A stretch of 64,000 nucleotides of DNA from positions 62,001 through 126,000 of the forward strand of contig CABIVS010000006.1 of the NCBI GenBank assembly GCA_902362375.1. The letters are read 5' to 3'. Shown piece by piece: positions 51,657 through 61,423 of the stretch. Each line of letters starts with the position of its first letter. The first letter of the stretch is position 1. Both the position numbers and the translations under genes were made by a program. This DNA comes from Bacteroidaceae bacterium (GTDB lineage Bacteria > Bacteroidota > Bacteroidia > Bacteroidales > Bacteroidaceae). A model generated the notes under the pieces. It saw only the letters and a program-made list of their open reading frames with translations. It was not told the origin of the DNA and ran no database searches.

Positions 51657-54410
51657 ATGAGACGAATTTTACTGGGACTGTGTTTTTTATCCTTTCTGAA
51701 CAGTGCATCCGGACAAGCGATTCCCTTGCCGGAAACGATGCCGCAGGCGCATCCGCGGGTACTGACCACTCCGGCGGGAAAGCAGGAAACATGGAAGTTG
51801 ATTAGAAAAGAAGAATGGGCGAAAGATGTCTTCAATAAATTGAAGGAACGGACGGAAGTATATACAAACCTGACGGATGCTCAACCATCTTGGTTGTTGT
51901 CCCGTTTGGCGATGTACTGGAAATCTCATGCCACGGAAGTATATGTGAAAGGTGAAACGTTCGACCATGCAGGCGGTGAAAAGGCTCCTTATCCTACTGT
52001 GCGCTATACAGGAACCCGTGGAACGGCTGCTACTCACGACCGCCCCAAATTGGCGGATGTCGTTCCTTATGATGATGCGGACGGGAATGTGACTTTTTGC
52101 AATAATGCACTTCCCGACCGTCCTATGGAGAGTGTACACCCATCCAAAACCGGGAGGAATATCGAAAGTCTGAACTGCGAAATTCTGGGAATTGCCCGTG
52201 ATGCCGCTTTCCTTTATTGGATGACGGATGAAGAGAAGTTCGCCAAACTTGCCGCAGGAGTCTTTGATACATATATGACGGGGATTTATTATAGAAATGT
52301 CCCCATCGACTTGAACCACGGGCATCAGCAAACATTGGTAGGGCTGACTTCTTTTGAGGTAATCCATGAAGATGCACTCCATATCGTTGTCCCTTTATAT
52401 GATTTTCTATATAATTACCTAAAGGCTAATTACCCGGATAAAATGGAAATCTATGCCGGAGCTTTCAAGAAATGGGCGGATAATATCATTGCGAACGGTG
52501 TACCTCATAACAATTGGAATTTGTTACAGGCACGGTTTATTATGAATGTCGGATTGGTATTGGAAGACAATAAGGAATATGCCGACGGAAAAGGACGCGA
52601 ATATTATATCGACTATGTGATGAACCGTTCCAGCATCCGCCAATGGAGTCTGACGCGACTGGCGGATTACGGTTTCGACACCAATACAGGAATTTGGGCT
52701 GAATGTCCGGGATATAGCAGTGTGGTAATCAATGATTATGCCAATTTTGTGAATCAGTTTGATACGAATCTGCAATATGATTTGGTGAAAGCAATGCCTG
52801 TATTGTCGAAAGCGGTAGCAACCACTCCCCAATATCTGTTTCCCAACCGCATGATTTGTGGCTTTGGAGATACGCATCCGGGATATTTGAGTACGAACTT
52901 CTTTATCCGTATGATACAGAATGCACAGGCGAACGGGAAGAAAGGACAGGAAAGCTATTTCACGGCTTTACTGAAATGCCTGAACCCGGATTTGGGAAAT
53001 GATAAAACAGAAAAGAAGAATGTGCGTGTATCTGTCAATTCTTTCTTTGAAGATAAACCGCTGACGCTAAATCCCAAAGTGCATCCGGGAAAGATAGAAG
53101 ATTATGTTTCTCCTTTATTTTATGCTCCCAATGTGTCGTGGCTGGTACAGCGCAACGGTATGCATCCGCGCAACAGTTTGATGATTTCGTTGAATGGCAG
53201 TGAAGGTAATCACATGCACGCTAACGGCATTTCGATGGAACTTTACGGAAAAGGATATGTACTGGGTCCGGATGCAGGTATCGGGCTTTTCCTGTACAGC
53301 GGACTGGATTATGCAGAATATTATTCTCAATTTCCTAGTCATAATACAGTTTGTGTGGATGGAATATCGAGCTATCCGGTGATGAAAAGTAACCATTCTT
53401 TTGAGTTGCTTTCCTGTTTTCCGGCATCAGCGGAACCGGGCAAAGCATTTACGTCCGTCACTTACAGTAACCTTTATTTCCGTGAACCGGAAAGCAGGGC
53501 GGATCAGACCCGTATGATGAGTATTGTCACTACCGGGGCGGAGACAGGATATTATGTCGATGTATTCCGCAGCCGGAAAGAGAAAGGAGGCGATAAGATG
53601 CACGATTACTTCTATCATAACCTTGGGCAGACTTTGACATTGACGGCAGCAGATGGCAGCGACCTGAATCTCCAGCCTACGGAAGAACTCTCCTTTGCAG
53701 GTGCACATCTTTACGCTTATTCCTATTTATATGATAAGAAAGTGGCTGCAACCGATAAGGATGTCAAGGCAACTTTCACCATTGATATGAAAGATAAGGA
53801 TGGCGATGATATATACATGAATCTTTGGATGAAAGGCGCACCGGATCGTGAAGTCTTTACGGCCTTGGCGCCAATGACCGAAGGGTTGAGCCGCACACCG
53901 AATATGCCCTATAATGTAAAGGAGCAGCCGACGCTGACATTTGTTGCCCGCCAGCATGGAGAAGCATGGAATCGTCCTTTTGTTTCGATATACGAACCGA
54001 GCACGAAAAAGGAACCGTCCGCTATTCAGTCCGTCTCTTACTTTGATGCGGAAGGAGCAGGTTTAGAAGACTTTGCCGGAATCTGTGTGAAAAGCAAAAA
54101 CGGACGTATAGATCATATCTTCTCTCTATCCGATGCCGCACAAACCGCTACTTATCAGGGAATGAAAGTGAAAGCGGATTATGCCGTTATCAGCAATGAA
54201 TATGCAGGAAACCGGACGTTGTTTTTAGGGAATGGAACCCAATTGGTTACGCCCGGGATAATGATCCAGACCGACAATGCCGCCAATGTATTGCTCGAGA
54301 AGAAAGGGGGAAAATGGTATATTATTTCTTCTGCCCCCTGTACGGTTGTTATCGGCGATAAGAAGATAAAATCCGATGCTGCGCCGGAGCCTATATTGTT
54401 GCGTATCTGA
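51657..54410 (+). CDS. Heparinase II/III-like polysaccharide lyase, exported
   Basis: This exported protein of 917 residues has a signal peptide (cleavage near ASGQ), an alpha-helical toroid-like N-terminal half (about 30-470, 'HGHQQTLVGLTSFEVIHED', 'NNWNLLQARFIMNVG', 'WAECPGYSSVV'), and a beta-sandwich C-terminal half. The segment 'SEGNHMHANGISMELYGKGYVLGPDAG' is the hallmark histidine-containing region of the heparinase II/III fold. Which uronic acid polysaccharide is cut cannot be told from sequence; the CAZy family is not assigned. It has no SusCD pair beside it and is divergent from the hydrogenase operon. Confidence 0.8.
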   Translation: MRRILLGLCFLSFLNSASGQAIPLPETMPQAHPRVLTTPAGKQETWKLIRKEEWAKDVFNKLKERTEVYTNLTDAQPSWLLSRLAMYWKSHATEVYVKGETFDHAGGEKAPYPTVRYTGTRGTAATHDRPKLADVVPYDDADGNVTFCNNALPDRPMESVHPSKTGRNIESLNCEILGIARDAAFLYWMTDEEKFAKLAAGVFDTYMTGIYYRNVPIDLNHGHQQTLVGLTSFEVIHEDALHIVVPLYDFLYNYLKANYPDKMEIYAGAFKKWADNIIANGVPHNNWNLLQARFIMNVGLVLEDNKEYADGKGREYYIDYVMNRSSIRQWSLTRLADYGFDTNTGIWAECPGYSSVVINDYANFVNQFDTNLQYDLVKAMPVLSKAVATTPQYLFPNRMICGFGDTHPGYLSTNFFIRMIQNAQANGKKGQESYFTALLKCLNPDLGNDKTEKKNVRVSVNSFFEDKPLTLNPKVHPGKIEDYVSPLFYAPNVSWLVQRNGMHPRNSLMISLNGSEGNHMHANGISMELYGKGYVLGPDAGIGLFLYSGLDYAEYYSQFPSHNTVCVDGISSYPVMKSNHSFELLSCFPASAEPGKAFTSVTYSNLYFREPESRADQTRMMSIVTTGAETGYYVDVFRSRKEKGGDKMHDYFYHNLGQTLTLTAADGSDLNLQPTEELSFAGAHLYAYSYLYDKKVAATDKDVKATFTIDMKDKDGDDIYMNLWMKGAPDREVFTALAPMTEGLSRTPNMPYNVKEQPTLTFVARQHGEAWNRPFVSIYEPSTKKEPSAIQSVSYFDAEGAGLEDFAGICVKSKNGRIDHIFSLSDAAQTATYQGMKVKADYAVISNEYAGNRTLFLGNGTQLVTPGIMIQTDNAANVLLEKKGGKWYIISSAPCTVVIGDKKIKSDAAPEPILLRI

Positions 54411-54539
54411 TGTTTCATTTGTAATAAAGAAAAATTGTATATCTTATCCGTAGTATGATATATTATGGCCTAAGATGGAAATAGTTGCAATAAAAAACAA
54501 AAAAAGCGCGTTTAAACGTTTTTAATACTATATTTTTTC

Positions 54540-54596
54540 TAATTTTGTGGCTTTCTGTCCAAGTAGTATATAAAATGGACAGTAAGCCCTTTTTTT
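54540..54596 (+). promoter_or_regulatory. -7 element followed at once by an intrinsic terminator hairpin
   Basis: TAATTTTG (54540-54547) fits the Bacteroides -7 box. Directly after it, 54549-54561 pairs with 54576-54588 (12 of 13 bp) and C plus T7 follows at 54589-54596. This is either the end of the heparinase-like transcript or an attenuator in the leader of the envelope operon that starts at 54636. A duplicated TTAGTGGGAAATA lies just before that operon (in the 54605-54635 region). Confidence 0.6.
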
Positions 54597-54635
54597 GTGG
54601 GTAAATATTAGTGGGAAATATTTAGTGGGAAATAA

Positions 54636-55196
54636 ATGATGGTATATGTGATGAGAAATGGTCGCAGGGTAATTGCTGCATTATCATTTCTGTTATTATG
54701 TTGTGGTGTACATGTGCACGCACAGCGGGTGGCTGTAAAGACAAATGCATTAGGTTGGCTGACCGCCAGTCCGAATGTAGAAGCAGAATTTGTATTGGGT
54801 AGCCATGTCTCCTTAAACATGGGGATTGCTGCGAACCCAATCAGTACAGACAACTTTAAAACGACTTTCACGCATTTTCAGCCTGAAGTTCGTTACTGGC
54901 TAAATCGTCCGATGGTGAGTCATTTTCTTGGAATCACCGCTTTCGTGAATAATTTTAATATGATGGTGAAAGATGTGCATCACAAAGGCGATGCATACGC
55001 CGCAGGTTTGACCTATGGATATGCATGGGTGCTGGGCGATCATTGGAATATCGAAGCAACTGCCGGAGTGGGTGTGTTGCGCTACCGTCAGTTTAAGTAT
55101 GATAAGGGTACTCCGAAACCGGGTGCGGTCAACGATAGTAAGACCACCATTGCACCTGTCAAACTGGGGATATCTTTTGTTTATATTATTCGATAA
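54636..55196 (+). CDS. DUF3575 outer-membrane beta-barrel protein
   Basis: This 186-residue exported protein has a signal peptide and the DUF3575 pattern: 'VAVKTNALGWLTASPNVEAEFVLGSHVSLNMG' near the N-terminus, 'PEVRYWLNRPM', and repeated amphipathic strands to a terminal 'LGISFVYIIR'. DUF3575 proteins are small eight-strand-like barrels found next to OmpA-type and fimbrial assembly genes in Bacteroides. It is the first gene of a three-gene envelope operon; the next gene begins 26 nt downstream. ATG 54651 would also give a plausible signal peptide. Confidence 0.82.
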   Translation: MMVYVMRNGRRVIAALSFLLLCCGVHVHAQRVAVKTNALGWLTASPNVEAEFVLGSHVSLNMGIAANPISTDNFKTTFTHFQPEVRYWLNRPMVSHFLGITAFVNNFNMMVKDVHHKGDAYAAGLTYGYAWVLGDHWNIEATAGVGVLRYRQFKYDKGTPKPGAVNDSKTTIAPVKLGISFVYIIR

Positions 55197-55222
55197 CGAA
55201 CATTAGCTAGTCAGAAAAGAGA

Positions 55223-57256
55223 ATGAAAATCAATTTGAAACGTGATAGATTAGCAGGTATACTTCTCGTGGCGATGATGTTAGTCGGCATGAATGTATCT
55301 GCCCAACGGATCCGTGTGCAGGGGCATGTCACAAACCCGCAGGGAAAAAGTGTTCCGAATGTAAATGTGCTGAATCCGGTCAATGACGAACGTATAGAAA
55401 TGTCCGACGAGGATGGCCGTTACAGTGTATTGGTTGAGAAAAACGGCTCGTTGAAGTTTACATGTGTCGGTTATGAGGACAAAACGGTGAAGGTGGCAGG
55501 AAAGCAGATTCTGAATGTGGTATTGAAAGATGCCGTCATCGAACTGGACGAGGTAACGATTACTTCCAAAGTGAAGGATAAAGTGATTCCGGAACCTACG
55601 GACATCGAAATCAAAGGTAATTATTTCCATCTGAAAACCCGTGTCCCGGTGCCTAAGGAGATGTTTAACTCACATCGCCGCTTGGTATTGCAGCCTTCCA
55701 TTTATGATGTGACACAGAAAAAGCGTCTGTTGATGCGTCCTGTTGTATTCGACGGAGATACTTATAATACAACGCAAAATCGAATGTACGATTATGATAT
55801 GGATAAAGACCCTTTGCACGATTACATCCGTGTGAAAACGACTTCTTCACGCAAAGGGGATATTATTGCTTATCATGATTCTATCTATATAGAATATCTG
55901 CAACATGACTATCGTGCGGATGTGCATCTGGCGATGGAAAATTACCGGAATATCATTTATCGCGACTCTTTCTCCATTGCACGCGGAACAGTCAACCCGC
56001 TTCGTTTCTTGGAGTATAAATTCTCCGCTTTCAGCCTGACGGACGAGAAATATCTTCCGAAACCCGTGATGCAGTTGCGGGATACGAAAGGGGAGGTTAA
56101 CCTGACCTTCCTGGTAGGTAAAGCCGATTTGGATGATAAGAATCCACAGAATCAGGTGGAACTGAACCGGTTGAATCAGGAATTACGTGGTATTGAGACG
56201 AATCCGGATGCCTCTTTGAAGAGTTTCCATATCACGGGAGTGGCTTCACCGGACGGTTCCTACGAGACGAATCTCCGTCTGGCAAAGTTACGTACGGATA
56301 AAGCACTGGAACGTATTTTGGCCCAACTGGATCCGGAAACACGCAAGCTGCTGGAAGTAAAATCGGATGCGTCGGTAGCTTCATGGAAGGAAGTGGCTGA
56401 ATTGCTGAAGAAGGATTCCAAACCGGAATTGGCGAAAGAAGTAGAGGACTTAATCAAACAATATGCAGCTACTCCTTACCGGTTGAATGGGGTCTTGAAA
56501 TCGAAACCTTTCTACAAGGAACTTGCGGCTACTTATCTGCCTAAATTGAGAAAGGTGCAATATACGTATGGTTATTCAATCTTCCGTTCTTTGACGGACG
56601 ACGAGATTAGAGAACTTTACAGAAAGAATCCGAAGGAACTGACCCGTTTCGAATATTACCGTATGATTACGACGGCAAAAACTCCCGACGAAAGAGAAAA
56701 GTATTGCAGGGAAGCTCTTGAACTTTATGATAATTTTACGTATGCAGCCAATGAACTGGCAGTGGCAAAAATACAGAAAGATACTCCGGATTCACGTATT
56801 CTCGAACCGTTTGTCAGTAAATCGGCACCGGCAGAGTTATTGTCCAATCAGGCTATTGCCTTATTACATGAAGGGAAATATACAAAAGCGGATTCTGTAC
56901 TGACGTTGGTTCCCGAAGAAGCGGTTTCTGAAGATTTGCAGGCCATCGTTCAGGCATTGGCCGGTTATTATAATGATGCTTTCGAAAAGGTGGCGGCTAC
57001 CAGTCCTTTCAATGAGGTGGTGATGCTACTAGCAATGAAGAAAAATCAGGAAGCATGGGATAAGATTTCTGCCATGGATGTAGAGACAGCCCGCGAATAT
57101 TATATAAAAGCGATTGCCGCCAACCGTCTGGAGAAAATAGGTGATGCGATTATGAGCATTGAGAAGGCCCTTGAACTTGATCCTTCCTTATTGGAAGTAG
57201 CGAAGGTGGACGGGGATATTATTGACTTGCTGCCGGAAGAGCAGAAAATTAAATAA
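55223..57256 (+). CDS. Exported OmpA-like protein with carboxypeptidase-like N-terminal domain and helical repeats
   Basis: This 677-residue protein has a signal peptide (cleavage near VSAQ), a carboxypeptidase regulatory-like beta-sandwich (about 30-105, 'GHVTNPQGKSVPNVNVL' and 'SDEDGRYSVL'), an unassigned beta-rich section (about 120-285), an OmpA-like peptidoglycan-binding fold (about 290-370, 'VGKADLDD', 'ITGVASPDGSYETNLRLAKLR'), and helical TPR-like repeats toward the C-terminus (about 480-670). The gene lies between the DUF3575 barrel and the four-barrel protein, 24 nt before the latter. It is probably a periplasmic anchor for the assembly. A link to fimbriae is possible but there is no fimbrillin here. 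Confidence 0.76.
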   Translation: MKINLKRDRLAGILLVAMMLVGMNVSAQRIRVQGHVTNPQGKSVPNVNVLNPVNDERIEMSDEDGRYSVLVEKNGSLKFTCVGYEDKTVKVAGKQILNVVLKDAVIELDEVTITSKVKDKVIPEPTDIEIKGNYFHLKTRVPVPKEMFNSHRRLVLQPSIYDVTQKKRLLMRPVVFDGDTYNTTQNRMYDYDMDKDPLHDYIRVKTTSSRKGDIIAYHDSIYIEYLQHDYRADVHLAMENYRNIIYRDSFSIARGTVNPLRFLEYKFSAFSLTDEKYLPKPVMQLRDTKGEVNLTFLVGKADLDDKNPQNQVELNRLNQELRGIETNPDASLKSFHITGVASPDGSYETNLRLAKLRTDKALERILAQLDPETRKLLEVKSDASVASWKEVAELLKKDSKPELAKEVEDLIKQYAATPYRLNGVLKSKPFYKELAATYLPKLRKVQYTYGYSIFRSLTDDEIRELYRKNPKELTRFEYYRMITTAKTPDEREKYCREALELYDNFTYAANELAVAKIQKDTPDSRILEPFVSKSAPAELLSNQAIALLHEGKYTKADSVLTLVPEEAVSEDLQAIVQALAGYYNDAFEKVAATSPFNEVVMLLAMKKNQEAWDKISAMDVETAREYYIKAIAANRLEKIGDAIMSIEKALELDPSLLEVAKVDGDIIDLLPEEQKIK

Positions 57257-57280
57257 TGATATATACAACAAGAGTAAACG

Positions 57281-59647
57281 ATGAATATCTTCAGAATCAA
57301 CAATAAATATGTGGCAGCGGCAATCTTCCTGATGCTTGCTGTTACCTTACAGGCACAGGATTATGGTGCATTGCAATATATGTTACAGAAACGGCCTGCG
57401 AATGAAAAGTTCGAGAGCAATAAATTCAATGAACATCTCTTTTTCTCCGCCGGAATCGGGCCATACAGCTTGTTTACAAGTGGAGACAGTCAGGATGGGA
57501 TGGGAATGACCGCTCATCTCTTTATGGGAAAGTGGATTACTCCGGTTCACGGACTTCGGATAGGGGTGAATTTGGGTTATCTGCCGTCGAGTATCTACGA
57601 TTCTAAAATAAAAATGGGGGGCGGTAGCCTGGACTATCTGTTGAATATGTCCTCTCTGGCATACGGATACAATGCGAACCGTTGTTTTGAATTATTGGGG
57701 ATTGCAGGTATAGAAGCCGGTTATTCTAAGGTGGGCGATAATAGCGGGCGTTCCGAAAAGTATCCGGATTTGAAAGGTGGCGGTCAGCTTTATTACGGCG
57801 CTCATCTCGGTTTACAGGGAAATGTACGTCTTTCTCCTACATTGGATTTGTTTGTAGAGCCACGGATCGGATGGTATAATGACGGTTTTGCCCATACGGA
57901 AAGTTGGAGAAATTATAAAATGGCAGGTTCGGTTCTGGTAGGTCTGAACTATATGCCTGCTGCTCCGATGGGAACTAAGATCCATTTCGATGATTTTGAT
58001 AATAGCTCTTTCCTGAATCATATGTTTATCTCTTTATCCGGTGGTATCAGTACGCTGAAAGTTCCGGGAATCAAGAATATGATTAAAGGAGCAGGACCGC
58101 AGTTCTCTGCCGGAATCGGTAAATGGTTCAGTCCTTCTTCCGGTCTGCGTTTGTCCGGGACAGTTGGACTTTCAGACACCCCTTCGGGCAGTGCAAGCGG
58201 CTACTTTAAGCATGTCGATCTGCATGCGGACTATCTGTTGAATATCAATAATGTTCTTTGGGGATATGATGAAGACAGAATATTTAGTCTGATCGGTATT
58301 GCCGGAGTTAACCTGGCAGGTACGAAAGGAGTGGATAAAACCGCCAAGTATGCTCCGGGAATAGGAGTTGGTGTGCAAGGAAGTTTCCGTATCAACCGTT
58401 CTGTGGATTTATTTATAGAACCTCGCCTTAATGTGTATACTAAGAGATATGCAGGAGGTCGCGGAGTAGGTAGCAATACAGACCAACTCGGAGAGTTGAA
58501 TTTTGGTTTGACTTATCATACGATTGACCGTGCGGCACGTCCGAAGAATGGATTCTCAAGCAATCACATTGCAGACAATCTGTTTATGACTTCGGGAATT
58601 GGTGTGCAAATGTTCCTGAATAAGACGAATCTTGAAAACCTTGGTTCTTTAGGTCCGCAGGCCTCTGTCTCTATCGGTAAGTGGTTGAGTCCTTACTCCG
58701 GTTTGCGCCTGGTGGGTATGGGTGGACTCTTTACGAACTATGTAGTTCCGGGAAGTGTTAAAGCGGGCAAACTTAGACATGCCAGTGTTAGTGGCGGCCT
58801 TGATTACTTGTGGAATATAACGTCTACCATGAGCGGATATAATCCCGATCGTATCTTTGATTTAATAGGTTCGGTAGGTGTCAACCTTGCTTATACTTCC
58901 CAATCAGACCATAAATTCCAACCGGGTGTTAATGCGGGCATACAGGGATTATGGCATGTGAATGATTTTCTCGGTTTGTATATTGAACCACAGATTCGCT
59001 TGTATGGAGATAAATTCATCGAAGGCAATCTGGGCTTTATGCAGAAAGACGTGATGGTAGGAGTCAATGCAGGTTTCCACTATCGCTTTGTTCCTTATTC
59101 AAAAGCAGCCAATCGTAGCGTGTTTGGTCAGGATGACAAGCGTTACTTCATCTCCGGTGCACTTGGATTGGGTAGCTTGCTCGTAGCCAACAAGGATTTG
59201 GTGAAGAATGCAGGTGTAGAAGCAAAAGGAAGCATTGGCAAATGGTACACTCCATTATCTGCATGGCGGGTAAACGGAACAATTATGTACAAGGCCAAAA
59301 CGTCGTCGAAGATGAATCTCCATTATGCCGGTTTGGGTATGGATTATATGATGAGTCTGGCCACATTGGCAAAAGGATATAGCCCCGATCATGTGATAGA
59401 CGTTGTTCCTTTTGTGGGAGTTACTGCCGGACTGGTACGCCGTTACGGTAAGTTTCAGGCAGTGCCGGGACTGGATGCCGGTGTGCAGGTAAAGCTGAAA
59501 GTGGCTTCTTCTTTGTATCTGTATGCCGAACCTAAAGTGGGTATCCGTACCGATACATACGATGGCTCCGAACAGGGAAGACCTGACCGCGTAGCTTCCA
59601 TGGTAGGTGGATTATTATACAGATTCAAGATGCCTACTTTCCAGTAA
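57281..59647 (+). CDS. Outer-membrane protein of four tandem barrel-like repeats
   Basis: This 788-residue exported protein consists of four homologous units after its signal peptide: about 52-225, 247-413, 433-603 and 621-781. Each contains, in order, a 'GKW..P..GLR' strand, a 'DYLLN' or similar strand, a 'GYNPDRIFDLIG..GV' strand and a 'DLFVEPR' strand. The GKW landmarks at residues 83, 280, 466 and 653 are 186-197 residues apart. Single units of this type resemble PorT/DUF3575-type barrels. The units have diverged, so this is an old duplication, not a recent one. Four fused barrels in one chain are unusual. Confidence 0.78.
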   Translation: MNIFRINNKYVAAAIFLMLAVTLQAQDYGALQYMLQKRPANEKFESNKFNEHLFFSAGIGPYSLFTSGDSQDGMGMTAHLFMGKWITPVHGLRIGVNLGYLPSSIYDSKIKMGGGSLDYLLNMSSLAYGYNANRCFELLGIAGIEAGYSKVGDNSGRSEKYPDLKGGGQLYYGAHLGLQGNVRLSPTLDLFVEPRIGWYNDGFAHTESWRNYKMAGSVLVGLNYMPAAPMGTKIHFDDFDNSSFLNHMFISLSGGISTLKVPGIKNMIKGAGPQFSAGIGKWFSPSSGLRLSGTVGLSDTPSGSASGYFKHVDLHADYLLNINNVLWGYDEDRIFSLIGIAGVNLAGTKGVDKTAKYAPGIGVGVQGSFRINRSVDLFIEPRLNVYTKRYAGGRGVGSNTDQLGELNFGLTYHTIDRAARPKNGFSSNHIADNLFMTSGIGVQMFLNKTNLENLGSLGPQASVSIGKWLSPYSGLRLVGMGGLFTNYVVPGSVKAGKLRHASVSGGLDYLWNITSTMSGYNPDRIFDLIGSVGVNLAYTSQSDHKFQPGVNAGIQGLWHVNDFLGLYIEPQIRLYGDKFIEGNLGFMQKDVMVGVNAGFHYRFVPYSKAANRSVFGQDDKRYFISGALGLGSLLVANKDLVKNAGVEAKGSIGKWYTPLSAWRVNGTIMYKAKTSSKMNLHYAGLGMDYMMSLATLAKGYSPDHVIDVVPFVGVTAGLVRRYGKFQAVPGLDAGVQVKLKVASSLYLYAEPKVGIRTDTYDGSEQGRPDRVASMVGGLLYRFKMPTFQ

Positions 59648-59686
59648 GAAAAGAAATAGGCACTTTATTATCCGACTATTTATTGT

Positions 59687-59815
59687 ATGAAAACACACAG
59701 GGAAACTGAATGCGCCCTTCTATATATATTTCGCCGTATCGGGCTAGCTGATGGTTTGCCTGATAATTATGAGAGAAGTGTTTTTGCAGAGGCAAGTATA
59801 AAAGGCGGGAAATAA
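59687..59815 (+). pseudogene. Scrap of a hybrid two-component (propeller) regulator gene
   Basis: A 42-codon open frame encodes 'FRRIGLADGLPDNYERSVF' flanked by unrelated residues. That segment is almost the opening of the regulator at 62121 ('FRQIGVVEGLPDNYVKSVF'), which is where the first propeller blade begins. No further homology follows. It appears to be what is left of an older copy after deletion. It lies in the 363-nt gap 59648-60010, whose only other feature is the terminator at 59846-59886. Confidence 0.75.
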
Positions 59816-59845
59816 GAAAACTGAAAAAACAGAAATACTCTAGGT

Positions 59846-59886
59846 AAATCTCCTTTATTGTTCGTAATAGACAATAAAGGAGATTT
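59846..59886 (+). terminator. Perfect 16-bp terminator downstream of the envelope operon
   Basis: AAATCTCCTTTATTGT at 59846-59861 and its exact complement at 59871-59886, with a 9-nt loop and a following TTT run. It ends either the envelope operon or the vanished regulator gene. Confidence 0.87.
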
Positions 59887-60010
59887 TTTGTATTGGTTCC
59901 TTGTTTGGCAGTTTCTGTTACCAGGTTGCCAACCTGACCGGAATAGAAAGTGTAGCTTTGCAAAGAACTTCAATAAATAGAATAATTAAAGTATAACATA
60001 GTTTGGTGAT

Positions 60011-61423
60011 ATGAATATGGTAGAAGTTTTATTTGGCAAAAGAAAATGTTTATTAGCGATAGCTATTGTGTTTTCAACATTCGGGAACGCCCAATTAGTA
60101 ACCTATCCGGAAGGACTGAACACAGGTATGCCACATAATGATGATTATACAGTCAAAGTACGTGAAGCAGGTGGTGAATGGAAAGATGTATTCGAATATG
60201 AAGTTCAGGTAGATATGGATCGGGTACAATCTGCTTCAATGGTACAGTTTGATATGGGCAGTCCCGTAGAAGTGATGGTGAAAAAGAACAATGGTTCAAT
60301 TCAGGATGTGAAAATCCGTCCGTTGGCAATAGGTATACAACATACGGTAAATCACAATGCAATCTTTTTTACATTAATTAGACCTCAATACCTGTCGATT
60401 GAGTTTAATGGTGATCGTTTGCATAATCTTCATTTGTTTGCTAATCCTTTGGAAACAGAAACTTATACTGAAAGCAGTGACAAAGTGATGTATTTCGGAC
60501 CGGGTGTCCATCGTCCGAAAGATTTGCCGAATACACAGATACAGATTCCTTCCAATACTACTGTTTATTTAGCTCCCGGAGCTGTTGTAAAAGCTAAATT
60601 ACTGATTGATAAAGCTGAAAATGTACGCATTGTCGGGCGTGGTATTCTCGACCATTCGATCCGTGGAATAGAAGTTACTCATTCTAAAAATGTATGGATT
60701 GACGGTATTACAGTCATAAATCCTGATCACTATACAGTATTTGGTGGTGAATCTACTGGCATGACCATCAAGAATTTAAAGTCTTTCAGTTGTAAAGGAT
60801 GGAGTGATGGCATAGACCTGATGTGTTGCAGTGACGTATTAATAGACAATGTTTTTATGCGGAACAGTGATGACTGTATTGCCATCTATGCCCATCGCTG
60901 GAACTATTACGGAGGAAGTCGTAACGTGACTTTACAGAATTCAATCCTTTGGGCGGATATTGCTCACCCGATCAACATTGGAGGACACGGTAACCCGGAC
61001 GACGCAGTGGGAGAAGTGGTTGAGGATATAACCGTCCGGAATGTCGATATTCTGGAACATGACGAAGATGATCTTCTTTATCAGGGCTGTATGGCGGTGG
61101 ATTGCGGTGATAAAAATCTGGTACGTAAGATATTATTTGAAGATATCCGTGTAGAGAGTATTCAGGAGGGAAGATTGTTTCATATTAATGTCCGTTTCAA
61201 TTCAAAGTATGATAAACAGCCCGGACGGGGAATTGAAGATATTACTTTCCGCAATATCACTTATAATGGAGTGGGTGAGAATCCGTCTCTATTGAAAGGG
61301 TTTGATAAAGAACGCTCCGTCAAGAATATCATCTTTGATAATGTGATGATCAATGGTGTGAAGATGAAAAACACAGATGATTTTATCACGAATGAATATA
61401 TAAAGAAGATCACCGTCAAATAG
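60011..61423 (+). CDS. GH28-like right-handed beta-helix glycosidase, exported
   Basis: This 470-residue exported enzyme has a signal peptide, an N-terminal beta-sandwich (about 25-155) and a parallel beta-helix (about 160-460). The polygalacturonase-type active-site order is visible: 'GWSDGIDLM' (in place of NTDG), 'NSDDCIAIY' (Asp-Asp) and 'NIGGHGNPDD' (GHG). The RIK motif of true polygalacturonases is not apparent, so a related glycan is likely. Members of this group (GH28/GH49-like) act on pectic or alpha-glucan-type polymers. The gene stands alone, followed by a 329-nt repeat-rich gap, then a small gene and a hybrid two-component regulator. Confidence 0.78.
   Translation: MNMVEVLFGKRKCLLAIAIVFSTFGNAQLVTYPEGLNTGMPHNDDYTVKVREAGGEWKDVFEYEVQVDMDRVQSASMVQFDMGSPVEVMVKKNNGSIQDVKIRPLAIGIQHTVNHNAIFFTLIRPQYLSIEFNGDRLHNLHLFANPLETETYTESSDKVMYFGPGVHRPKDLPNTQIQIPSNTTVYLAPGAVVKAKLLIDKAENVRIVGRGILDHSIRGIEVTHSKNVWIDGITVINPDHYTVFGGESTGMTIKNLKSFSCKGWSDGIDLMCCSDVLIDNVFMRNSDDCIAIYAHRWNYYGGSRNVTLQNSILWADIAHPINIGGHGNPDDAVGEVVEDITVRNVDILEHDEDDLLYQGCMAVDCGDKNLVRKILFEDIRVESIQEGRLFHINVRFNSKYDKQPGRGIEDITFRNITYNGVGENPSLLKGFDKERSVKNIIFDNVMINGVKMKNTDDFITNEYIKKITVK

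Noticed and set aside
51657..54410. Part of a heparin or chondroitin PUL
   Set aside because: There is no SusCD pair, kinase or sulfatase beside it, so the substrate cannot be assigned from context.
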